Assembly: GCA_014871385.1 (NCBI GenBank)
Contig: CM026431.1
Location: 9,588,739 to 9,652,738 of the forward strand
Origin: Ceratodon purpureus
Taxonomy: Eukaryota > Streptophyta > Bryopsida > Pseudoditrichales > Ditrichaceae
Length of the DNA stretch: 64,000 nt
Direction: 5' to 3'
The first letter of the stretch is position 1. Each line of letters opens with the position of its first letter. The notes below the pieces were generated by a model. That model had not been told where the DNA came from. It saw only the letters and a program-made list of their open reading frames with translations, and made no database searches. The translations under genes were made by a program, and so were the position numbers. This document shows, in pieces, positions 11,857 through 25,000 of this stretch.

Positions 11857-12942
11857 AAGTGATAATTTAAGAAGTATTTGACTTGAACTTGATTAAATGA
11901 TGCCTTTGGAATCAAAATTCGTTAATCCTAGATTTTCTTAATAATACCATAAGTTAAATAAACAGTAAACCAAACATGTAGTCAAGTGTTTCCAATAACT
12001 ATGTGCAATATAATCTAACAAAGTTTTTTTCCACATTTATCACTTGCAATTAAAGATATGGCTATAGTACTTACAATACATTAAAATGTAAATCATCACA
12101 CCATTTAATAATATCCTATCATCAATCAATCAAAGAAGGCTAAAAACTTTCAAGTTGTACAATTTAGAATATAAGTAATTTTTATTTAACGCCAAAAAAA
12201 TATATCAAATCATGTTTCCGCCAATCCATCAGTTCGCTACTTTACAATATCTTTTATAACTTTAACTTTAGCATAGAAAATAAAAATAGTAATAGAAGAA
12301 AATACATGTTTATTTTTATCATGACTCTAATTATTTTACTTTCAAACTCATACTTTGGAATATCAGCGATCTAAATGTTATCAATATTAAGAATTAGAGA
12401 ATTAACGTTGAGAACTAATGAATTGGGAGATCTAGCAATTAGTTTAAAGTCATCCAAACGGAATGGCTAAATTCTTTGTTTTAAGCTAAAATCTACATGA
12501 AAATTGAGATACTTGGACTATTTCCAAATGATAGTTATGTAAAGTCCAAATGAATTGGTGTTCCAAATGAGTTGTTTTTTACAAATTGTCACGAGAAATT
12601 CCTTGTTTATTGTTGATAACAAGAAAAGAAAAAAAACTTTGGTCTTTGAAGGAGATTGATGTGTAGCTCAGTGCTTGTTAGCTTAGGTTACGAGCAACTT
12701 AGGCATAAAATAATTAATTTCAATTTTGTTTAATTTTTAAAGAAATTTTTGACTATGTATGCCCAAAAAAATTAAATTAAATTATACTGCCGGTAGTGGA
12801 ATGGAATGGTTTTTTTTTGAAGAGTACATGAAAAGTGTAAGTTTAAATCGGCCGACTTTGAGATAATATTTTTTGAACTACCTAACAATTTTTTGCACTT
12901 TAATCAATTATTATGCAAAACAGTGCTCAAGATGCTAGTAAC

Positions 12943-13401
12943 TTACAGTAGTTCTACGTTGAATCCAATGTCCATGGGACGAAGGAATGGAAGTAAAGAA
13001 CTACTCCATCCGTTCGAATATAGACCGAGGATTGGAAAATTAACATTAAGAACAAATAAACTAACATAGAGAACTTGAGTGCTAACATTGAGAACTAGAT
13101 AACTGAGAACTTGGAGCTTTTTCCACATATGTATTGAAACCCCTCGCGACCAGCCAGCCTCGAAATCGAGGACTAGCTGAGACATCATCATGACGTTGAT
13201 TAATAAGATGCAATTTTTACCGTCGATTGTGATGGAGGTGGGGCCGTAACAAAGGCTATGGACGTGGTTGGGAACTTCAATCTGCGACTTGGATCGGGAA
13301 GGTTGGAAGAAGGGGATTGGAAAGGGCTTGGGCTGAGGGGACTTGGGGCGGGATGTGAGATGTGCCGTCGGGTATGGTCCATGAAGCCTAGATAGAAGCA
13401 C
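12943..13401 (-). repeat. Inverted relative of the eIF3G upstream block
   Basis: Read on the minus strand, this block parallels 17340-17640 on the plus strand. Shared landmarks in the same order: a CCCCAAGT/CCCAAGCCC segment, CTTCCCGATCCA, CCCAACCA, GGCCCCACCT, ATCGACGGT and a CCTCGATTTCGAGGCTGGCT end. Two dispersed copies about 4 kb apart in opposite orientation suggest an unclassified repeat or a duplicated promoter fragment. No protein was recognised. Confidence 0.55.
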
Positions 13402-13462
13402 TCAAAATTATAGTTTTAGTTTGAAATTTTTTCACCCTCTCTTCAACTTGGTGTGGTTGTAG

Positions 13463-14195
13463 GTGTAAGCATGGTAAAGTGTACCAAAAAGGTGCTTAAC
13501 TATTTGTCAGTTTCAGCCCTTTTGCTAAAATTGTGCAAAAGTGATGGAAAAATGTTATTGAATTCAAATTTTTTTGCTAATATAGATTCTCAACTTGTTT
13601 TTGTACAATTTGGAAAAGTTTCATGCAAATTAAACACTTTTAAGTTATTGTATGAGGGCTTTGAATCCAAGCAAAGTGAATGTGACCATTTGAAAAAGTG
13701 GCTAGAAAAGAATAAAAAATTATCTTAAAATCACTTTTGATGAAGGGCCCTCTATATGTTTAAAAGGTATTCTAAAATAGCCAATTCATATATCCATTAA
13801 TTGGTTTAAGGTTCCAATAGTGTCGCAAAGATGGTTTTCAGGAGGGTCACTTCCGCGGTACTTTTAGTGAGTTTTTCTTCACCGAACATTGTTTTTCAAA
13901 TTGGAAAAAACATCCTCTAAAGACAATAGAGGGCCCCAAATGAAGAAATCAAAACTTTGGAAAAGTTTATTTTCATGATTTAGAACTAGTGGTCAAATCA
14001 ACTTTCAATCGAAGATGTTTTTTTTACAAAGATGCGCGTAAGATACCTTATGACACCTTAGAAAGTGACTAAAATGCTCAAAATCTACACCAAAATGCTG
14101 ATAATCAGATTTGAGCTTGGAATAACAACACACTTCATATTCACTTTCTAGTGATCACACATTGCACTTACTGGTCCACTTTGCCGTGCTTACAC
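13463..14195. mobile_element. Non-autonomous DNA transposon with 23-bp inverted ends
   Basis: Left end GTGTAAGCATGGTAAAGTG continuing TACC pairs with the right end reading, on the other strand, GTGTAAGCACGGCAAAGTG then GACC: 20 of 23 match. Flanks share TTGTA-like bases but no clean duplication was found. A 91-residue open frame at 13453-13728 has no recognisable domain. The superfamily is unclear; a degraded 8-bp hAT duplication is possible. Confidence 0.55.
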
Positions 14196-14199
14196 TCTT

Positions 14200-16067
14200 G
14201 TATTTTGAATGATGAATAAATTTTCTAGTCTATTTTAGAAAATACTTATGGTACCCAAAGTGGAATTTTTTTGTTTGTTGGGCAATCCAGGCATCCATGT
14301 TAAATAAATTTGTTACCTCTGAGATTATTTCTATAAATACATAATGTTGACATCTTTGAGATTAGTTATGATGAAATTTATTAGACTATCTATTAAAATA
14401 ATCTTGTTGAAGATATGACGGGTTGAATTAAAAAAAAAAAAAAATTTAGTCATTCATGTTTTTTACATTGTAAATGGCAGTTTTTGAGCAATTTTTTGGT
14501 GAAAACATAGTTAAAGAACTTTGGGTATTAAATGAAGAATCATTCAAAGATTTTCCTAAATGAATATTTAGACTTAAATTATTAATAATATGTTGTTCAT
14601 CCTTCATGCTTAAGTTTGATTTTATCAAAGTTTGAATGCGCAACATTATGATATACTTTAAGTCTTGAAATTGAAATGTAAATTTTTGTTTCTAATATAT
14701 ATTCAAATTTCCATTGGTATTATTCTAATTCAAATTTCAATGAAAATTAACAATTCAATATTGCCAACATGAGATCCTATGAAACTTTGTAATTGAAAAA
14801 GTTTAGTGTCTCTTTTCTAAAATTTGATTCTTAAAAGGTGACTATTTGAAGTTTAGTAATGTGAAATGTGCACCTTGATAAATCAACAATCAAGCCAATA
14901 TTTTTTTATGAGAAGTGATAAAATGATTACATGAAAAAAAAACAGGTAAATTACTTATGTTGTCAACCTCTATAGCTCATGTATGCATATCTATAATTCT
15001 AAATATGGTTGAAATATTTGATGTGTAGATATGTAATCATGTTAAATGTGGAGTATTGACTTTATTTTACAATAAACCTACATTTCTATGTTGTCAAAGT
15101 AAAAATATAAAGAAAACTTGTTAAAGAATAGTTTTTGTGTACTATGCATACAGTTTATAATTTATTGCGCATGTATAGATTTCAATTTCAATGCATATTC
15201 ATGTATATGATATAAATATTATATGAATAAATTATAGAATTTTCAAGTTCGAAGTTCAAATGTGACTAATGTGACTAATCCCTTGTTGAAGGATTTGTCA
15301 CATTAGTCATGTTTAAACTATAAACTTTAAAATTCCATAATTTATTCATACACTAAAAGTAGAGTCGTAATTAAACACTGAAAGTGAATGAATATCTTGT
15401 ATGTGAAGTTTCTGATTAATTAATTAGAATTTTTGATTTACATTCATTCAAATTAATAAATTAAAAATATAATAAGTATTAGTATTTTGAATGAAATGAT
15501 TGATTTATTGAATAAGAAATTTAAATAGATTATAAAAGCGATGGAAATTTATATAATTATAAATTCATATTCATCACAAAATTATAATTACATGGCCAAT
15601 GCATAACAAATGAAACATTAATCAATTACAAAAATCATTTTGGAATCGACCAAAATTCAACATATTTTCATAATTTTGAAATTTATTATATTTGCTACAC
15701 TTAATTCAATTATGCAATGTAGGAGAGTATATATATATATAATTGAATCAAATCGGATAAAATATCACTTAATGTCCATTATGAAATATAATTATAACTA
15801 TGATACATGCTTAAGTAGTATTAGAGTAATTTCAAGATTCATCATCTCTTAATTAATATGTAGTATATGATATCACCATCTTTTTTTGTATCATGCAAGT
15901 TAATGATTGAAGCATATACTTCAATACTATAATGTTTCACCCAATTTATTGAAACAAATATTTCAATGCAACCATTGTCGTTCATCAACTCTCTTCTAAT
16001 ACAATTAAACTAAAGTTACAAAAAAATCTATTATAATGCAATGCATTCAAACTTTGATAATATCAAA
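14200..16067. other. AT-rich gene-poor region
   Basis: No gene recognised. The only ordered structure seen is the inverted repeat at 15222-15350. Confidence 0.55.
15222..15350. repeat. Hairpin with about 54-nt arms
   Basis: Arms 15222-15275 and 15297-15350 pair over their length with roughly 80 percent identity (TATGAATAAATTAT and GTGACTAATGTGAC termini). The loop itself contains AATCC/GGATT, extending the stem. It is either a tiny foldback MITE or a hairpin capable of giving small RNA. No target duplication was identified. Confidence 0.7.
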
Positions 16068-17005
16068 CTTAACCCCTAAAGGTTCAAGCCGTTTTTGGAC
16101 CTCCAAAATCAAAAACTGTGATTTTTGACGACCTTGTAGAAGTAGAAGTATGATTCTTAATTTTTTTAATTTTTGATACATCCAACCGTAAGATCTTAAA
16201 CCTAACTACCTGCACTAATACCATGTTAAATTTCAACGGTTGGATCTTTACCATTTGTGAGATTATAACGTTCAAATTTACTGTTTTTTTTTTTTTGGCT
16301 TCGCGGGAAAGGCATACTCTAAATGGTGCCAAGGGAAACTTGATTATTGTTACCTCAAACATTTTGCTCATATTTTTTTCCATGTAGGTAACTAAGTTGA
16401 GCACCTCCATGCAAAATTTTACAGTCTCATTACAGTTTTTTGGCCTTCATGCAAATTAATTTCCACAATAAGGTGCAAAAACCACAATATGGTAAAACCT
16501 AAATGACGTGAAATGCTTTTGGTTTTTTAAAAAAGTGAACGGTGAAAAGTTATGTCCATGATTTTTTGAATTATTGGAAAATATAAATTTGAAAAATTCC
16601 TAAATCTCAAATTTTGACAAATTTCGAAAGAAAAAATTGTAAAATTACGAAAAACTGAGAAGGTTGTTTATGTGATTTTTGGAGGCTGCCCTTCTAAAAT
16701 TGGTAAGCTTTTTGACATAGGCCACTTTGGATTTTGAGTAGTGAATTGGTTATGAACACATTTCCAAAACAAAAATTCTAAAAAAACCTAATTTTAAACT
16801 GCCCGTTTTGGACTTGAAACCTAAAATTCCTAGGTGAAGGTTCTAAAAGTGAAATTTGGCGACGAAATTTTTACTACATACACTTTGCTGTATAACGAGC
16901 ATCTAGTATAATTCTTAGGCTAAAATATTACTTTTAACCCCTTCATTAAGGCTGCCCGAAACAACTGAGAGCCATTTTGGATTTCCAGAACCTTTAGGGG
17001 TTAAG
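16068..17005. mobile_element. TTAA-flanked element with perfect inverted ends, piggyBac-like
   Basis: CTTAACCCCTAAAGGTTC at 16068-16085 is exactly reverse-complemented at 16988-17005. Read as TTAA target sites, the ends are CCCCTAAAGGTTC and GAACCTTTAGGGG. This matches the style of the TTAA insertion at 2688-2909. The 938-bp body has an open frame on the minus strand (16084-16410) without recognised domain, so it is non-autonomous. A second TTTTAACCCC motif near 16940 may be a nested or subterminal end. Confidence 0.65.
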
Positions 17006-17339
17006 CATCAAGGGTGAACGACATATACTTGACATATTAAGTGTGAGATAATAATTCAAGATTTGTTTTTGAATAATTCTTCATCTAATAATTCTAGAGC
17101 TTTTAACAATTTTAATTTTCATTCCATTTTAAATTTTGTTACCTTGATTTCAAAATTAAACAATTTTTTTTATCCATTGTATACAACTAGTGAGACCCGT
17201 GTCGTTGAGCATTTTGACTGCAGCTCGGTTTGTCTCCTCGACGAATTCCATTGTGGAACCGTCGAGTGAGACAAACATGCTCAATTGTAAGATAGATAGA
17301 ACAACACCATATTAGAGAGATGGTGGAAAAATTAAAGAC

Positions 17340-17640
17340 TAAACTAACGATTCTGAATGCCTCTCTCCATCCCACATCATGCCCCAAGTTCCATCCCCTC
17401 AACCCAAGCCCTTCCCCAGATTGATACCCTTCCTGATACCATGCCTGATACCGCGACGGATACCCTCCTTCCCGATCCAGGTTCCAAACTGAAGTCCCCA
17501 ACCATGTCCCGGATTCTTAGCACGGCCCCACCTTCAATGAGATCGACGGTCAAGATCGCATCACACAGATCGACGGCTGAAAGATGTCCTAGCCAGACCT
17601 CGATTTCGAGGCTGGCTAGTGACGAGGATTGAAACCGGGA
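17340..17640 (+). repeat. Plus-strand copy of the 12943-13401 block
   Basis: It is the partner of the inverted block at 12943-13401. It ends near CTCGATTTCGAGGCTGGCTAG about 170 bp before the eIF3G start codon, so part of the eIF3G upstream region is repetitive DNA. Confidence 0.5.
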
Positions 17641-17813
17641 TCATAACATCGAGGTCGAAGTTAGGGTTACGATTTCTCTTCTCTGAAACTTGCGTTTCAC
17701 TTCGCATTTGGTCGCCGTCTGCGGTGCGCGCAAGCGATTGCACACATCGTCACCTGTGCAATTCTCAGCTGCAGGAAGAGCTTGAATCAGCGGTGAAGGA
17801 GCACCTTCCAGCG

Positions 17814-19348
17814 ATGGGAGGACGACGGGACTTTCGCTGGGGGGATGCGGCGGAGGAGGACGACGGAATTGAAGGCGTGCTCCCGCCCACGCAGGTCATC
17901 GGCCCCGACGAGAAGGGGGTTAAGATTATCATCGAATGGCGCAAGAACGACGACGGGGTGCGCACCAAGGTCACCAAGACAGTCCGCGTGAAGAAACAGG
18001 TATAGTTTTCGGTGTTTTGAGTTTTTAGGGTTTCGAGGTTTTAGGGTTTGGTGATGGAGGGAGGTTGATGAGGGGTTTCTCTGTGTGGGATTGAGCAGGT
18101 GAAGAAGCTGAATCCTGCTGCGATTCGGAGGAGAAGTTTGAAGAAGTTTGGGGATGCGCTGGGTCAGAATGCGTCGGATAATTTGACAGTGGTGTCGACT
18201 GAGGAGATTTTTCTGGAGAGGACGAGGCCGGCGGGTGCGAAGGCGGAGCCGGAGAAGGGAGCTGATCTTGCGAGTCTTGGGAATGCGTCGCTTATTGTGT
18301 GCAGGACGTGCGGGAAGAAGGGAGATCACTGGACGTCGAAGTGTCCGTTTAAGGATTTGGCTGCGACGAAGGGCTTTTCGGTTGGGGGTGAGAAGCCGCC
18401 GACGGATGATGATATGGGTCCGAGTGCAGGACCGGGAGGGAAGGGGTCGTATGTGCCGCCCAGTATGCGGGGTGGAGGTAAGGCTGACGGGGGAGAGAGC
18501 ATGCGGCGTGGAAGGGATGATAACTCTATTCGGGTTACGAACTTGTCGGAAGATACCCGGGAGCAGGATCTCCAGGAGTTGTTTCGGCCGTTCGGTGCTA
18601 TTTCTCGGATTTACGTTGCTTTTGATCGTGAGACTGGGCTCAGCCGTGGCTTTGCTTTCATCAATTTTGTTAACCGGTATGTTTTCTGTCCATTTTATCA
18701 CTACGTATTGTTTGTTTATTTGAGTCCTATTGTTACCTTGTTCGAGTAGGGGTTTCTGGTACATCGTAATGGTGCCTGCAACTTCATACAATTAGTACGG
18801 GGTTTGTTGAATCAAAAGACGACAGTACAAGCAGTCACTTCCAAAAAAATTAAGCCTGAGCCATTGTGATCCTCTCTTCATACTTGGGAATCTGTTATGG
18901 GTAGCATGGGAAGGACTATCTTTATTAGGGTTGGTCATGCCGGATACAACAAGCAGAATTTCTTCATTCGTGGAGTTCACACTACGTGAATATGTCAAGC
19001 TCATAAGCAAGTAATTGTGTAAATGTCGCCGGAGCTGTTTTCACAATCTGCGCGTTTTCAATTGGACAGTTTAATCAGCTATTGCTATGCATGCATGCAC
19101 TGCTACATTTCAGATTTCATTTCATACGTTAGATGTTGTGTTCATTTTTTATGGTACTGGGCTAAGGATCAATTGGTGGCACGCGAAGTATTGGTTTCTA
19201 TTGTTGCTGAAGCTAAGAAGTAATTCTGATTATATTGGTTCGATGCAGGGATGATGCCATTCGTGCGATCAACAAGTTGGACGGTTATGGATATGATAAT
19301 CTTATTTTGCGTGTGGAATGGGCAACTCCGCGGGCTGATAGATCTTAG
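17814..19348 (+). CDS. EIF3G: Eukaryotic translation initiation factor 3 subunit G
   Basis: eIF3g is the RRM-bearing subunit of eIF3 that contacts mRNA and the 40S ribosome during scanning. Exons 17814-17999, 18099-18676 and 19249-19348 give 287 residues, near the usual plant size. Seen in order: an N-terminal region with GVKIIIEWRKNDDGVRTKVTKTVR, the basic VKKLNPAAIRRRSLKKFG, a zinc knuckle CRTCGKKGDHWTSKC, a Gly-rich linker with YVPPSMR, then one RRM with RNP2-like IRVTNLSED and RNP1 LSRGFAFINF, ending RVEWATPRADRS. The start chosen is the ATG opening MGGRRDFRWGD; the frame runs upstream to 17619 but that part is not conserved. Intron 1 carries telo-box-like TTTTAGGGTTT motifs. Intron 2 is 572 bp. 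Confidence 0.95.
18018..18052 (+). promoter_or_regulatory. Telo-box-like motifs in eIF3G intron 1
   Basis: TTTTTAGGGTTTCG and TTTTAGGGTTTGG lie in the 99-bp first intron, right behind exon 1. They are like those in the ESF2 intron and fit the known link of telo-boxes with translation genes. Confidence 0.35.
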
Positions 19349-22300
19349 AGTTTCAGAATTTGCAACTGAAAACTCTGTTTTTGAATCTTGGAGCTTGTTT
19401 TAGGAAGCTTCAGTTTTATACTAGATTCTGGACCTTATTCCCTCTGGGGTATGTTCATGCAGATCAGTGATATCTGCTATTTTAATCTCTCCAGTTTCTT
19501 ACAGTTTTGGAAAACTTACAATCAACGTGTTTTGATTCTGGGGGATTATTGGACAACTCTTATGTTTATTTATTTAGTCTCTTAGTAGCCGGTGCCTAGC
19601 GATAGTGGAGGTTAGGATGAGTGTATTTGTATGCATTTTCATCTTCACTGTACATAAGGCCGTCTAATCCTGGATTATTTTCTAGTTTCCAATCATACAG
19701 CTTCACCTATTTGCCAACTTCAGATATCTTCATTGTTCAATTTAGATGTCGCCCAGGTCATTCAAAGTGTTGAAAGTGATTTTATTTTTTTCCACCTCTT
19801 GCAGAATATTAAGTTGTTTTTGTGATATGGAGAAAAATATCAGGTTGATGGGGCTTGGAATCTGCTACAGAGAGACATTGTAGGTTAGTTGGAGAAAGTT
19901 GCGAGTTGATTCGCTTGCTGCTGAAGTGCATTTCTGCAGTTTGCTATCAGTTTACTTCGTAGCTAGTAACTTTAGTTAGACTACAAATTATCTAGACCAA
20001 TGACCCATCGCAACAAACATTTTTAATCTGTATATAATTATATAAATCTTCAAAAGGCATTTAATGGGACAACAAATGTAACCACAACTTTTATATTATG
20101 GCTTACAGAGTCCAATTTTTTTGATTTGTCCATCATCTTCAAATGATTGATATTGTTGTTTGTTTATATTATATCATGTTAAAAAATTCTTAGCACATAT
20201 ATTTCAATTTTTTATAGTGTGGATGGGGATAGGGATGGATCTAAGTGCAACAAATCACTTGTCAAGCTATGTTGAAGTCATAGTTGCCCAAATTATTGAC
20301 CAACTTTGACAAATAATGAAAAAAATTGAATCTATGGATGTAGTTAATTCTGAAATTTCATTACTTTCAAGTTGTAATCATTTTTGCTCCAAGTTTTTTA
20401 GAATTGTAGAATAAAAAAATTTACAACTAGATGAGGAGGGGGTTTCCAGTCAGTATCAATTATAGTCTATTGTTTCTTAAATTCCATTTACACCACGTCT
20501 TCTCCTATGCTCCTCAATCAACCAAATATAAGATATAAATTCAAGAATATAAATTTCAAATACCTTCAAAGCCAACACTCTTACAAAAACTTGAGCATTC
20601 AACCTTCCAATCCATGTTACATGCATCTACTTTTGATACAAACTACTGACTTTCAGTTTGTGGATACACACTCGTACACATAGAAACAACTCATCCAAGG
20701 ATACTTTATGTTCTTCGTAAGCTACAAGCCTACATCTGATGATCTGAGTACAACCATGTTCGAGCAATTCAAGCAACTATACATTCCTCTCAATGTGAAC
20801 AGTACTCAAACACATGTCCACTCTTCATTGCCTGAATGTTCACCATCATGAAGAGATTCCCTTACACAGATTCAATCATGTACTCAAACGTATATTAGAC
20901 ACATCAATCACTTGTATTTCTACACAGATACCGAACAGAACATGTACCCTGTGTCTGAGACCCTCCAGGTCTTTTCATCAGAAGCACTAACTTACTCTCT
21001 GTTTTGCCTTTTATTTTACACATAACCTACGCAGCCTTGTATTTGATAGTTTTTTTGTCTGGTCAGCTGCGAACTACATGAATGTGGCCGGTGTTACATG
21101 TGACCTGCCCTGTTATGGATCATCAAAGAAAAGCTCATTCATGGTTGCAGGGACTTATCAAAAATACGGTCATGGAGACTTATGTTTGAGGATAATGAAA
21201 TCGGAAATATCTTGAAGCCACGTGTCCTTTGCTAAGGTTTCCGAGGAGGCACCCATGATAAGGTTCATGGTCTTTGTAACATGCAGAAAATTGTATTGTG
21301 AATTTCCTGATGTGAACCTTTGAACTTATGGGCGAGTAGGGTACCTGATCAATTCGTGTCGTCACACTGGAGCTTCTGAAACATTCTGTACTTCTTTGGT
21401 ATTTCCTCCTTTCGTTGTCCTATTGTTGACTCCCTGTTGATCACAGGTCATGCACTTCAATTCTTGTCAATTGCAAGGCTGTGAATTATCTCGTGCACCA
21501 GGTTCCTCAGAGTATACCTCACATCTCCTTCTGGAATGTACTCAACTTCACAGTTGGTCCAAATGGTACATATTAGATTCCGAAAAAAAAATAAATGCCT
21601 GAGCAACTCAAATACCCTGACCCACTTCCTCTTCACTAGAATTTTTTGCCTCGAAATGTTTTTTGGAGAGAGTTTATGAAATTATCCGTTTATAGTTTCA
21701 CATAATGTGTGCAACCGCAAAGCTGGTCACCTTGCTTTACGCTAACTTTATCACTGAGCCACTGACCTGGAAACGCGGCCGAGATGCCCTGCTAATGTCT
21801 TTGCAGAACTCATTCAGGTCATGCTTTCATGACAGTGCTGGAGCTCCTGCTTACTAATAATGTAGATTTGTGGGTATCTGCATGTAACATAGGTTGAATA
21901 TGCAATTTCGTCCGTCCCACTTTTTCTCTCAGTCATATTTCTTCTTTATTGTGTTGTATGTTTTGAGGGAAGAAAATGGCAATCTCTGAAGCCTTGTATG
22001 TGGAAATTGTTCAGAGATAGTCATGCTTTTGTAGAGCCTCAAACTCACTGAAGCAATGTAACTGAAGATTCTTTGGTTTTCTAGCCACTACCTCCAGTTT
22101 AGTTCTGTCAAGTTAACTAACAATTTAATTGTTTTGTAACATTGCTTGCAGTTTTAGCTAGTGACTTATTGCACTCAGTATGGTACGAGTCTTTAAATGT
22201 CTAATTTCAGTAATTTCTCTTAATTTATTGATCTTTCCTGAAAATCTATGCGTGCCAACATCATAGGTATAAAATGCTCCTCCAAACAGAAAAAAAATCA

Positions 22301-25000
22301 TAAAATATCAACAATAAAATTAATTGAAAGCCACCATTAATGATGTTCTAAGTGGCCATTTGCCTCATACTTATATTAGTAATATATGAAATTTAAGCTT
22401 TCAAATGTACCACAACAATACTTTAATCTATAAGAATTTTGCCACTAAAAAAAAGTGAAGTGGATATAGAAGTTTGAGTCTAAACTAAGGTCGAGCCACC
22501 CATTACCAACCAGGAACCCATCGACAGCATGTAGGGTATATAGAAATAGTCATGGGCTCGACGCATTTCCGATCATGTCTACTTTTTGTGGACGCTTGTA
22601 AATAGGCTTAGGTGGTTCACTCTTAGTGGTTCTTACAATTTGTGATAAAAAAATTATGACTTTCTTTGTCCACAATTATATCCACCGGGAGTGAGCGGTT
22701 GTGCAATACTCTAGATATTGGTTGGGGGTTCCGAGCAACTTTTCACTTCAAATAATAATATCTACTAAAATAGTGGGAATAAAATTATGGGACTTTTTGC
22801 ATTCAACAAGAACCTTATGTTTGCACACATGAAAATTCCTAAACAAATTATATACCTTATTCTCATATGCTAAAATCCTTAAGTGATCGGTGATGGGTGG
22901 CTCGGCCTTACCACCAAAAACACTGTCCGATTTTGTTGAGTCTTTTCCTGTCTCCATTATTGTTACTGTATGTGCAAAGATGATCATCTTCCATGGATAA
23001 GCACAATTTCCCTATCTAAATAGCAACCCAACATTCAAGGGTTTAGCAAATACCAATGGAAGTCAAACCTGCAAAATCTCTTGACTTGGAAACCTACCTG
23101 TACCTGCATCTCACCGCAATTTCGTGAAGCTGCTGGGAAACGCATTTCCTCCAGAACATAAAACAACTTAGGATTGCAATGCAACATCACTCACATTCCC
23201 TCTCAAGTCTAAGTTGCATGATTTCAAGGGGGTGACCAACGCCCAGGTGTGATGGAACCGTCCAAGTTGGGGAATACCATTAGTTTTGGGTCTCATAAAC
23301 CAATGAGACGCCTCCTACAACAACCCCAGAGCCAAGCTTGGAATGTGGGCCAAGCTACAATTGGACCAACCCTTGAAGAATATCCTCACAAAATTGCTGG
23401 GAAGCTCACGGACATTGGAAACTATGGTTGATGCTCTATGAATGGAGATTTTTGCCTTGGGCCTTGCAGACTAAAACTTCAGTATGAAATTCGCACTGCA
23501 CTTGGGTGCACAAAACCATGGTGCTCCTGTGGATTCGGAAATATCATGAAGGCAGAATTATCGTGGTTTGAAATATCTTTGCTTTATCCTTCTGGCTAGA
23601 TTTTCCATAATTTTGGAATAATATGGTGTTCTATGGAACTGTCGAAATCCCTGCATTGAGCGTGGCTCAGAGCCCAGGTTTGGGAGGGGTGGGACAAATC
23701 CTTACCCCTATTGTTATGTTTGAGTAGGTATGTTTTGGTCTCAAGGGACCTTCTGAAGGGTGATTTGGGGCTTGTGCCTTGCATATTAAGAAAAGAAAAA
23801 AAACCAAAAAAAAAAAACCGCCAAGACCCCAAAATGGGGAGGGCTAGAAAAACGAATCCAACCAAGTTTAGCATTCGAGCCACGCTCATTGGGGAGAAAT
23901 AAAGAAACATGTATCCTATTAATAACACCGATTTTGTTGTATTGTAAATGTTATGCCTTTGTGACTATAGTGGTTTGTAGTGATTACATGATATTTTAAA
24001 GTGGAAGGTGCGATCAATTTTTTTTTCTCAATGATGTAAACTTAAATTTACTTCTTATGTGAATCATGTGAGAATTGATGAATCTTGCCGTAGGTTATGT
24101 TTTGATAGCAATTTAGATACGGAAAACATTTTGATCATGAAGTTTCTTGACTATGTTTTACAGAAAAAATACATGAAAATTGCCATTTCTACCAAAATCT
24201 TCATCTCAGATTGGAGGTTGAAGAACTCCACTATTAGACATAAGTATGACATTTACTTTATACTTTTTTACTCTATTGATTGGAAAATCAAAGTGTTTGA
24301 AGTAGTTTTTATTTTTTTTACAAACCTTATGATCTAGAATTTTCGTGGAAACCTTTAGCGAAAAAAATTAACACACCATGAGCGTATTAAAGAGGACTAT
24401 GTTATTTATGTGCCAATTTTTCGATGTAGTATAAAGGAGCGTTGTTATCATGAAGTCCATTGGAAAAAGGTCTATAATATTCATAGTTTAATATGTATTT
24501 TAATTTTTTGTACACTGTGATTTTAGACTAAAAAATCTATGTCATATCAAAAATATTCATTCCTCTTATCTATTCCAATGATCAAAATTACAATCCATCC
24601 AAACAAACAAATACAAATTTGCATCAAGAAACACACCTCACACTGAACATTCAAGAAGACCCAATAACCCATGCTATATTCCTACTCCCAAACAACTCTC
24701 AACTCATGATTCTCTCCGCACTAAATTCACTCTTCCTTTTGCGATTAATTCCTTTTACAAAGAATAACAAATTTCATTTTAATTAAACCAAATCAAATTA
24801 ACTCAAATTCCTGTATGCAAATACCCCTCACACTAAATCAAAGAGCCATGTAAACTCTAATCCTCCCCTCCGGAAGAAAAAGATACCAACATATGAGAAA
24901 CAACGTCAGCCCACCCAGAGCCCAAGCTGCAAACGAAGGGCAATCAAGTGGAGAACCAATGGAAGGCATCGTCCCACCTGGACATCACATGATAATTCCC
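19349..25000. other. eIF3G 3' region and gene-empty intergenic DNA
   Basis: The first few hundred bases are the likely eIF3G 3' untranslated region. Beyond about 19700 no exon, domain or RNA gene could be supported. An imperfect inverted pair (17 of 19 bases, GGTCGAGCCACCCATTACC) lies at 22489-22507 and 22889-22907 and may bound an old MITE, but its target duplication is not convincing. Confidence 0.5.

Noticed and set aside
17787..18791. 334-residue minus-strand open frame opposite eIF3G
   Set aside because: Shadow of the GC-rich eIF3G exons. The plus-strand frame has clear domains and splice sites.
22489..22907. Inverted pair GGTCGAGCCACCCATTACC as MITE termini
   Set aside because: Only 19 bp with two mismatches, no inward similarity, and the flanks (TAA versus TTA) do not form a direct duplication.
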